Shown here: positions 36,942-43,929 of the stretch, in pieces
Layout of the letters: every line of letters begins with the position of its first letter
Numbering within the stretch: the first letter of the stretch is position 1
Assembly (NCBI RefSeq): GCF_001548095.1
Contig: NZ_AP014815.1
Coordinates: forward strand, 2,231,656-2,295,655
Length of the DNA stretch: 64,000 nt
Direction: 5' to 3'
Source of the DNA: Geminocystis sp. NIES-3708
Lineage (GTDB): Bacteria; Cyanobacteriota; Cyanobacteriia; Cyanobacteriales; Cyanobacteriaceae
Made by a program: the position numbers and the translations under genes
Notes under the pieces: model-generated
Told to the model about the DNA's origin: nothing
What the model saw: only the letters and a program-made list of their open reading frames with translations
The model's database searches: none

Positions 36942-37841
36942 TTAATCCTTATTATTAATATATTTATCAAAAGTTTCTAAAACCCAAATGATACTATTTT
37001 TAACTTCAAAATAGTCTTTATTATCAAAAAATATTTTAATATTATTAGGGGGTTGTTTAGGTGGATAATATATATCATTAGCAGCAGATATACCTAATTT
37101 GTATTTAAGGATATTAAATTGATTTTTTATATCTGTGATTATATTTTCTACCGATAAAAATTGATTTTTAAGATTATAAAGAGTTATCGAAGCAAAATTT
37201 TCCTCTGGTTTATAATAAATTTGAACATTATTATCCTTTTCTTTTTCAGTATATTGAGCAAATATCTTTTTAATAATATTTTCTTCAAGTTTGTCTAAGT
37301 TTTTCAAATTAACTTTTAACTTTGTTCCTTTTTTTTCAATTCTTTGTTGTATGGTTTCAAAATTATGATTAGCATGACTACCAATATCTCTTATATCCAT
37401 AAGATGACAAGTAGTGTAATATCTATTTTTAAGGTTTTGTGATAAATTTTTATCATTATGAGAATAACCAGTAGTTGATTTAAAAAAATCACGAAATCTA
37501 TAAATCTTATAATATTCCCAATTGGTAATTTGATCTTCACCAAATTCAAGACGGATAAACTGATGTAATATTATTTCTATTATTAAATAACTTGCTCTAC
37601 AAAAATCTAAAAAATTATCTTCTATTTGTGCTTTAGCTATTTGTTGATTATATTCTTCTAAACGATTTTTTATGTCTTTATTTTTGTCTTTATCTAAAAA
37701 TTTATAAATAGAATAATCAACTAAATAAATTTTTGCAGAATCGATACTAATTTCTTCTTTAGTAATCTTATCTATATAAATAGCAATTTGGTTAAGGTTT
37801 AAATTTATTTGCTCTAATATTTGTTTAGTTAACTCATCCAT
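36942..37841 (-). CDS. HEPN-like protein, retron-linked (299 residues)
   Basis: An unrecognised protein lying 28 bp after the reverse transcriptase gene and 12 bp before the kinase-WYL gene. Residues 144-160 contain LMDIRDIGSHANHN. R151 and H156 fit the R-x4-H motif of HEPN ribonucleases, in a helical, charged context (residues 60-200), as the fold requires. The rest is mixed alpha/beta with no membrane segment. If the motif is real, this is the likely RNA-cutting toxin of the operon; with one short motif as evidence that is a hypothesis. Confidence 0.65.
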   Translation of the reverse strand: MDELTKQILEQINLNLNQIAIYIDKITKEEISIDSAKIYLVDYSIYKFLDKDKNKDIKNRLEEYNQQIAKAQIEDNFLDFCRASYLIIEIILHQFIRLEFGEDQITNWEYYKIYRFRDFFKSTTGYSHNDKNLSQNLKNRYYTTCHLMDIRDIGSHANHNFETIQQRIEKKGTKLKVNLKNLDKLEENIIKKIFAQYTEKEKDNNVQIYYKPEENFASITLYNLKNQFLSVENIITDIKNQFNILKYKLGISAANDIYYPPKQPPNNIKIFFDNKDYFEVKNSIIWVLETFDKYINNKD

Positions 37842-37869
37842 TTAATTTTCAATTTACATAAATTAATGA

Positions 37870-38982
37870 CTAATTATTACTCAAGGTTAATAGCAATCTA
37901 TATTGACTTAAAAACTTAGAATAAATTTGATCGTGCTTACCCTTAACCATACCAATAAATTCTATTTTACCCTTTAACACATCCTGAAAACGAGGGGTTT
38001 CTTTCCCCGAAAATCTAGCCTTATGATAATACTTTTCTTCAAACTCCTTCTGTGCAGATTCTAAACCAAATTTAGCCCAAGCATGAAGCATCGCCCTTAC
38101 TTGACGCACAAAACATCTATCAACATTGGGAAATTGATTAGTGGTTAAACCCGTTACCTCTTGATGATTACCTTTAGTTTGTAAACGGGTTTTCTTCTCA
38201 TTCACACTAAACCCATTCTCTCTAATAATACTTAAAAGTCGATCGCCTACCACAACTTTTTCCTTATCACCCTCATTGACAATATAAGCCAAATCCGCAG
38301 GAAAATCCTTGAGAGTAGTAGAGAAAGTTATATCATCAGCATAACGAGTATAAGTTGCCTTACAATCCTTTGCCAAACGCTGTAACTGACTATCCATCTT
38401 CCCACAAATCATATTAGTAACGATGGGAGAAGTAGGCGCACCTTGAGGTAACTGATTATTCTGACAACAAATTTGGGCTAAGATAGTAGCTACATCGGGA
38501 GGTAAATGATAAGGAATCCCCATAAACATCCCCCTAACTCGCCCAAAATTGACGGAGGGGAAAAAATCTTCTAAGTCTAAATTTAAAACATAACGTTTTT
38601 TAACATGGGCTTTAGCATTAGTAACAATGTTTTTATCTTGCACAAAACCATGCACTGAAGGCTTAACCTGATAAACTGCTTGTAAAACTTGATTGAGTTT
38701 TTGTTGAATAATTTTTAAGGCAGTAATGGGAGTTGATATTTGTCTTTCACCCCCAGATTTTTTCGGAATAGTAAAAGTTTTATAACGTCTCTGGGAATCA
38801 ACTAAATAAAGATGATAAACTAATCTTTTATGAGGAATATTTAATAGTTTAGCAACATCTAAAGGAGTTTTTAATTGATAGAATTTTATGGTTAATTCTT
38901 CGGGAGAATCTTGGAGTAATAACGGATTTTGGTTTTGCAGATGAGGAAAAATAAGTTGCCATTGAGGAAGATTTGCCGTCAT
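37870..38982 (-). CDS. Retron-type reverse transcriptase
   Basis: A 370-residue RNA-directed DNA polymerase. Motifs in order: HGFVQDKNIVTNAKAH with the retron NAxxH signature at 122-126, LNLDLEDFFPSV (catalytic Asp), QGAPTSPIVTN at 180-190, YTRYADDITFS with the YADD active site at 214-217, and the retron VTG triplet at 276-278. Size fits a stand-alone retron RT rather than a group II intron protein: no maturase or endonuclease domain follows. It should convert part of its own RNA into msDNA. An inverted-repeat-bounded stretch of the expected size lies directly upstream (39024-39197), and two accessory genes follow in an apparent operon. Confidence 0.92.
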   Translation of the reverse strand: MTANLPQWQLIFPHLQNQNPLLLQDSPEELTIKFYQLKTPLDVAKLLNIPHKRLVYHLYLVDSQRRYKTFTIPKKSGGERQISTPITALKIIQQKLNQVLQAVYQVKPSVHGFVQDKNIVTNAKAHVKKRYVLNLDLEDFFPSVNFGRVRGMFMGIPYHLPPDVATILAQICCQNNQLPQGAPTSPIVTNMICGKMDSQLQRLAKDCKATYTRYADDITFSTTLKDFPADLAYIVNEGDKEKVVVGDRLLSIIRENGFSVNEKKTRLQTKGNHQEVTGLTTNQFPNVDRCFVRQVRAMLHAWAKFGLESAQKEFEEKYYHKARFSGKETPRFQDVLKGKIEFIGMVKGKHDQIYSKFLSQYRLLLTLSNN

Positions 38983-39023
38983 TATTACTCTTAAATTAAC
39001 AATAAAAACTTGTGACTCAAAAG

Positions 39024-39197
39024 AAAACTAAAATAAAAATCACCTGCGGTTAGTATTCTACCTTACTCACATATAAGATACATTACTGGAACAGATATGA
39101 ACCAATAACACTCTCGTAAAGCTAACCTTGAAATACACCATCGCAGGATCTACAATGGAAATCAATATCTTACCCAACAAGTGATTTATTTAGTTTT
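39024..39197 (-). ncRNA. Candidate retron msr-msd RNA
   Basis: On the minus strand this 174-nt stretch lies just upstream of the reverse transcriptase. Its ends are inverted repeats: 39178-39197 (a1-like) and 39024-39046 (a2-like) pair along about 20 bases, with one G-U pair and a 3-nt length difference. Inside, CCTGCG/CGCAGG (39142-39147 and 39043-39048) and GGTTAG/CTAACC (39122-39127 and 39048-39053) are complementary. TTATTGG...CCAGTAA forms a further hairpin near 39086-39111. Position, length and a1/a2 ends match known retrons. The branching G and the msd limits cannot be fixed by eye. Confidence 0.6.
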
Positions 39198-39305
39198 AAC
39201 CTTTTTTCAGGTCATACTATTAGCTTATCTTACTCTAAAAAGAAAACCAATGATTTGATGCTAACGACGAAATATTCATCAGTTACTTATCCCTAATTAC
39301 TTAAT

Positions 39306-40271
39306 AACCTAAGTTTGGCTTAAGGGAAACAGTTTAAAACAGAATTCATAATAGCAATAGATGGTTTTTTTGACGATGGCAATAAGCAATTAATCCGGCG
39401 AATAAATTAACTAAAAAATTAGCAGGAGAACGATGACGGCTATATTCAATCATCTAAATGTGTTTCAATTGTTCAATTACTGATTCAATCATCGCTGGTT
39501 GTCTTAAAAGTTTTTTATTCGTCAATTCCATCAGTTTATTCTTCATATTTTTTTTAAGTTTTGTGACCAATAAAATTCCTTTTTTGCGTAAATCTTCGGC
39601 TAATTGTGCACAAATATAACCTTTATCGCCGAAAAACTTCCCCCCTAAGCCTTTTAATAATTCTGGTACTGGTTTTCGGTCATCCACATTCCCTTCTGTT
39701 AAAGCTATATTTAATAATTCTTCTTGGTGATTCACCACTAAATGTAACTTAAAACCATAAAACCAATCTACGGATGTTTTGCTTCTTTTTGCTAGTACTT
39801 GAAATACTTTATGTTGTGAAATACGTCGATGATGACAAACTTTGAGACAAGTCCAATCGACAAAACCAATTCCAGAGGAAGTCCCAAAACAAGACTGAAG
39901 ATAAGCCATCAAGGGAATTATTGTACTGGGTATCCATTCCACAAATCTTTGATAACTAACCAATTTCGCAAAAGCACAACGCCAATAATTACTTACTACA
40001 GCTAAGTAAAAAGTTTTAAAATCTTTATAACCAGAAACATGAAAAGAAATTAGAATCGTCATTATTTCACTTAAAGCTAACCTACGCTTACGAATGCGAG
40101 TATTTTGACCAGTTTCGAGTAATTGTTTTTTCCAATGGGGTTCAAATTTGAGGCAAAAATCACATACAGAACAAAATAATTCACCTAAAATAAACATAAG
40201 ACAGATGGATACTGAGAAAATTGTCAATTTCAGTCTATCTGTTTTTTATTTTCTTATCCCGAACTCACGTT
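39306..40271 (-). mobile_element. IS982-family insertion sequence
   Basis: About 966 bp containing one transposase gene. Imperfect terminal inverted repeats: 39306-39324 (starting AACCTAAGTTTGG) and the complement of 40253-40271 (starting AACGTGAGTTCGG), 14 of 19 bases identical. No target duplication was evident at these ends, so the exact borders may differ by a few bases. It sits just upstream of the retron. Confidence 0.75.
39346..40197 (-). pseudogene. IS982-family transposase with an internal amber stop
   Basis: A DDE transposase read from the ATG at 40197 (MFILGELFCSVCDFCLKF). Family landmarks are IGFVDWTCLKVCHHRRI, WFYGFKLHLVVN, GNVDDRKPV and FFGDKGYICAQLAEDL. A TAG at 39454-39456 interrupts the frame after EQLKHI. 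In the same frame [20 protein letters not shown] follows, which is the normal C-terminus, to a stop at 39346. The Glu of the DDE triad appears to lie before the stop, so a shortened enzyme might retain some activity, but the element is probably inactive. Confidence 0.8.
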
Positions 40272-40436
40272 ATCTATATTTAAAATTTCTTTGTTGGAAA
40301 ATTGCTATAGTATTTTTTACTCAATAGCTGATAAGAAATAAAATAATATTTTGATATTTCTATTAATACCGAATCTTCACTGCTATCCCTACCAACATTT
40401 CACAAATCAAAAAAGATTATTTATATTGTGTGTTGA

Positions 40437-40673
40437 TTATTTCTCATAAATTTTGATAGTTTTAGGCGAAAAAAGAGGAATACGAATACACAGTAAAGCT
40501 AATAATGCTAGTATATGTATTGACCAATGAGCGATCGCTAATCCCCAGATGAGAAATATAATAGCAGTAAAAAGGGCTAAAACTAGATGAACTTCTTGAT
40601 TAGTACGTTGATAGATAAAGATGCTAGTAATAGTAGTTAAAAGTAGCATCGTTAAAAATAAGGGAATCATCAT
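40437..40673 (-). CDS. Small membrane protein (78 residues)
   Basis: Two or three hydrophobic segments (PLFLTMLLLTTITSIFIY, LVLALFTAIIFLIWGLAIA, ILALLALLCIRIPLF) make this an inner-membrane protein. It contains a HIP1 octamer (40531), as core genes here do. No family recognised. It stands alone, with about 260 bp before the next gene. Confidence 0.6.
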   Translation of the reverse strand: MMIPLFLTMLLLTTITSIFIYQRTNQEVHLVLALFTAIIFLIWGLAIAHWSIHILALLALLCIRIPLFSPKTIKIYEK

Positions 40674-40930
40674 AATATTTACCTCAATTATCTGGGAATA
40701 GAATCAATCTAATATCAAAAATTATTAATTAAACTATTTATTACTAGATAAAATTGTCTATATTCAGTAATATATTTTTTCGCCAATTTATTATTTTGTT
40801 TGATTATAAGTTAACATTTTTAGTTATTTTTCATAGATAAATGAGATACTTTTATTGACATTGTTGCAAAACTTTATATTTCTTTATAACTTCATTATTT
40901 CATAGCAAATTCAGAGATTTTGAAAATGAT

Positions 40931-41335
40931 TTAAAGATTTGTGGTAATAGCTTGTACAGGACAAGTAGGAATACATTGTTCACACACAATACAAGTTTGC
41001 TGACGAAATTGTAACTTATAACTACTAGGATTCAATGTTAAAGATTCTGTTGGGCATACGCCTGTACATAATCCACAGTGTACGCATATTTCTTCGTCAA
41101 TGGCAATTTCTCCTGTATTGAGGGAAACACCAATATTATTCGCCTTCATCCAATCAATAGCAGCATCTAATTGATCAATATCTCCTGATAATTCTAATAC
41201 TAATTTACCTACTTGATTTGGTGCAACTTGTCCTCTGATAATATTAGCAGCGATATTAAAATCTTTAGCTAGTCGGTAAGTAACGGGCATTTGTACTACT
41301 GTACGGGGAAAAGTCAAATTTACTCTTTTTTTCAT
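40931..41335 (-). CDS. NIL domain / 4Fe-4S ferredoxin protein
   Basis: About 134 residues from the ATG at 41335 (MKKRVNLTFPRTVVQMPVTY); an in-frame ATG 33 bp further upstream is less likely because homologues start KRV. Residues 1-75 form a NIL domain, a ligand-binding ferredoxin-like fold. The C-terminal half carries two 4Fe-4S motifs, CVHCGLCTGVCP and CIVCEQCIPTCP. Such proteins are widespread in cyanobacteria and are thought to act in redox or sulfur metabolism. It diverges from a TxlA-type gene 51 bp away across a heptamer repeat. Confidence 0.88.
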   Translation of the reverse strand: MKKRVNLTFPRTVVQMPVTYRLAKDFNIAANIIRGQVAPNQVGKLVLELSGDIDQLDAAIDWMKANNIGVSLNTGEIAIDEEICVHCGLCTGVCPTESLTLNPSSYKLQFRQQTCIVCEQCIPTCPVQAITTNL

Positions 41336-41359
41336 AAAATTAGAGATACTGTATAGGTT

Positions 41360-41380
41360 AATTATCAATTATCAATTAAT
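41360..41380. repeat. Heptamer repeat AATTATC, three units
   Basis: Three in-register 7-nt units (the last imperfect) sit seven bases before the start of the thioredoxin-like gene, between divergent genes. STRR-type sequence. Confidence 0.5.
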
Positions 41381-41386
41381 AAAATT

Positions 41387-41938
41387 ATGACTGAAAATAA
41401 TGTTTATCGTCAAAATCGAATTCGTAATATTATTATTGCTTTAATAGCCATAACTCTTGGTATTTTGTTGGTATTGAGTTCACAAACTACTGTTAATTCC
41501 GAATCTTTAGAGGCACAATCTCAACAAGCAACCCCTTTAGAAATAGCAGTAAATAACGATAAACCCTCTTTAGTGGAATTTTATGCAAATTGGTGTACAA
41601 GTTGTCAAGCTATGGCTGGTGATTTAGCTATCTTGAAACAAAAGTATCAAGCAAACGTTAATTTTGTGATGCTTAATGTTGATAATAATAAATGGCTACC
41701 AGAAGTTTTAAAATATGGTGTTGATGGCATACCTCACTTTGTGTTTCTTGACAACAGTGGAAATGCGATCGCACAAACTATTGGAGAGCAACCGTTAAGT
41801 ATTTTTGAAGGTAATATACAAGCCTTAATCGCTAATCAATCTATACCTTATGCTAACTCTAGCGGTAACATTTCTTCCTTAAATCCCAATAATCAAATTA
41901 TTGAAGGTAACAAAGATAATCCTAGAGATCATGGTTAA
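41387..41938 (+). CDS. txlA: Membrane-anchored thioredoxin-like protein (TxlA/HCF164 type)
   Basis: 183 residues: an N-terminal transmembrane anchor at about 12-32 (IIIALIAITLGILLVLSS), then a thioredoxin fold with the active site NWCTSCQ (C70, C73) and the cis-Pro loop DGIPHFVFLD. TxlA/HCF164 proteins pass reducing power across the thylakoid membrane and are needed for cytochrome assembly. The position of the anchor puts the Trx domain on the lumenal or periplasmic side. A HIP1 site lies inside (41765). It diverges from the NIL-ferredoxin gene. Confidence 0.82.
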   Translation: MTENNVYRQNRIRNIIIALIAITLGILLVLSSQTTVNSESLEAQSQQATPLEIAVNNDKPSLVEFYANWCTSCQAMAGDLAILKQKYQANVNFVMLNVDNNKWLPEVLKYGVDGIPHFVFLDNSGNAIAQTIGEQPLSIFEGNIQALIANQSIPYANSSGNISSLNPNNQIIEGNKDNPRDHG

Positions 41939-42343
41939 TTATTAGATTTTTTAATGCAAATCAAACAATAGGCAATGGTGATAAAAGCTAAAAGCAGTTA
42001 ATTTATAAATATTTCTTTTCTTTAACCCTCTTTTGTCAAATTCCGAAAACATTTGTAATTTCTGAATTCTGAAACTATTGTACATCAATTGATCGTTAAA
42101 AGCTGCGCTGTGCGATCAAACCGATATTGAATAATAATTAAAATCAGAAATTGACAGAAGAAGTTTATAATCATAATTGAATTTGTAATCTAATTCCGAA
42201 TTTTTAGTAATATAAACTTGTGATTTTTACATAGTAGAAGTTTTTTTTAAATTATTCCGTTAAACTCAGATATATGAAAATTTTAGCTAAATTCAAAAGT
42301 AAAATAAAGAAAATCAATTTAATTACTAATTATTAATAACTAT
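41939..42343. other. Intergenic region with a REP-like element
   Basis: About 405 bp, AT-rich, upstream of the Rieske oxygenase. Besides the palindromic element at 42089-42119 I see no gene, RNA or operator. Confidence 0.5.
42089..42119. repeat. Palindromic REP-like element, copy 2 (intergenic)
   Basis: TTGATCG (42089-42095) and CGATCAA (42113-42119) flank a GCGCTG-containing loop. The spacing between the GATCG and CGATC boxes (17 nt) is the same as in the copy at 25731-25767. Confidence 0.65.
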
Positions 42344-43726
42344 ATGAGTCAAGCAATTATTGACAATTTAACTTCATTGCCCATAGGGGGGAAAGACGAA
42401 AATAACTTTAATTATCATGAAGTTTGGTATCCACTTTTTTTTGTCGAAGATTTAGATAAAAATAAGTTGAATTCTTTTACTTTACTAGAAGAAAATTTGG
42501 TCATTTGGTGGGATAAAAATGAAGAAGAATGGCGAGTATTTGCAGATAAATGTCCTCATCGACTCGCACCCTTAAGTGAAGGTAGAATTAACGAAGAAGG
42601 TTTATTAGAATGTCCTTATCATGGTTGGGCTTTTTCAGGTGAAGGAAATTGTGAAATAATTCCTCAACAGGTAATCGGAAATAATGGAGAAAAATCCCCT
42701 CGTAGTTGTGTTAAATCTTACGCAACATCTATTAAGCACGGCTTATTATTTGCTTATGCAGGAAATCCTGAAAACGCATTTTTAACTCCTTTACCTATAG
42801 TAGATCCTATCGCAGAAAATGAAAAAAATTGGACAATTATTAATACTTTTAGAGATCTTCCCTATGATGCTTTAACCTTGCTTGAAAATGTTTTAGATTC
42901 TAGTCATATTCCTTATACTCATCACAAATCGGTGGGTAATCGTGCTAATGTTTCTCCCGTAGAATTAGAAATTATTAATGCAGATAGACAGGGTTTTCAG
43001 GGAGTGTGGCAAGAAGGACCAAGAAAAGGCAAATTAGGTACACAATATACGACTTTTATCGCACCTAATTTAATGTGGCATGACTTGACATCAAAGCAAT
43101 TTGGAAGAACAATGACAGTAGTTTATGCAACCCCTATTAGTAAAGGTAAATGTCGATTATTTGCTATATTTCCTTTTCAATTTTCATCTAAAATACCTTC
43201 ACTATTTATAAAATTAACTCCTCGTTGGTTTTCTCATCTTAATCAAAATAATATTCTTGAAGATGACCAAATATTCTTGTATTATCAAGAGCGAAATTTA
43301 GAAATATTAGGAGGTAGTAAAAATTTTTCTCAGACTTATTATTTACCAACAAAAGCTGATTTATTTATCATAGAATTAAGAAAATGGGTTAATAAATATA
43401 ATGCTCAATTATTTCCTAATCAACTTTTTCCTGAAACACCCAATCATGATATTTTATTAGAAAGATATTATTCTCACACTGAGAAATGTAAAAGTTGTCG
43501 AGAAGCTTTAAAAAATATCAAAAAAATTCGTTTGATTTTACTAATTATCACTATAATCTTATGGTCATTAAACCCTATAATTAGCCTATATATTAATAGC
43601 TCACCACAGTTTATTATTTTTACAATTTCTTTAATTAGCTTAATAAATGTAGGATTCTATCTATACTTGGGTAAATTAGAAAAAAGATTTTATGAAGGGC
43701 AAATTATCCCTCCAAGAAACAAATAA
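42344..43726 (+). CDS. Rieske oxygenase of the pheophorbide a oxygenase / chlorophyllide a oxygenase-like family
   Basis: 460 residues. The Rieske 2Fe-2S site is C70-P-H72 and C90-PY-H93 (CPHRLAPL, CPYHGW). The mononuclear iron site is in LENVLDSSHIPYTHH (D185, H188, H193). After the catalytic domain comes the family's CxxC pair (KCKSC near 386). Two C-terminal transmembrane segments follow (ILLIITIILWSLNPIISLY, FIIFTISLISLINVGFYLYL). This layout is that of PAO/Tic55/PTC52 proteins, which oxidise tetrapyrroles at membranes. The substrate in this organism cannot be read from sequence. Single gene. Confidence 0.85.
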   Translation: MSQAIIDNLTSLPIGGKDENNFNYHEVWYPLFFVEDLDKNKLNSFTLLEENLVIWWDKNEEEWRVFADKCPHRLAPLSEGRINEEGLLECPYHGWAFSGEGNCEIIPQQVIGNNGEKSPRSCVKSYATSIKHGLLFAYAGNPENAFLTPLPIVDPIAENEKNWTIINTFRDLPYDALTLLENVLDSSHIPYTHHKSVGNRANVSPVELEIINADRQGFQGVWQEGPRKGKLGTQYTTFIAPNLMWHDLTSKQFGRTMTVVYATPISKGKCRLFAIFPFQFSSKIPSLFIKLTPRWFSHLNQNNILEDDQIFLYYQERNLEILGGSKNFSQTYYLPTKADLFIIELRKWVNKYNAQLFPNQLFPETPNHDILLERYYSHTEKCKSCREALKNIKKIRLILLIITIILWSLNPIISLYINSSPQFIIFTISLISLINVGFYLYLGKLEKRFYEGQIIPPRNK

Positions 43727-43929
43727 TTAATTAATTTAATAAGGACTTAATAAATACTAAAATTAATATCATTATAAATATTTATTTTATCTTCTATCCT
43801 GATTACTATTACTCATCCTTTTTCATCGTTATTAACTAAGCATTAAAATTAAATATAGGGTGGAGAGTATTTACGTAAATAACAGATAGTGTTTAAACCC
43901 CATAAAACAGTTATTATGTGCAACTATTG

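Noticed and set aside
37870-38982. Group II intron reverse transcriptase
   Set aside because: No maturase or endonuclease domain, and the NAxxH and VTG motifs point to a retron RT.
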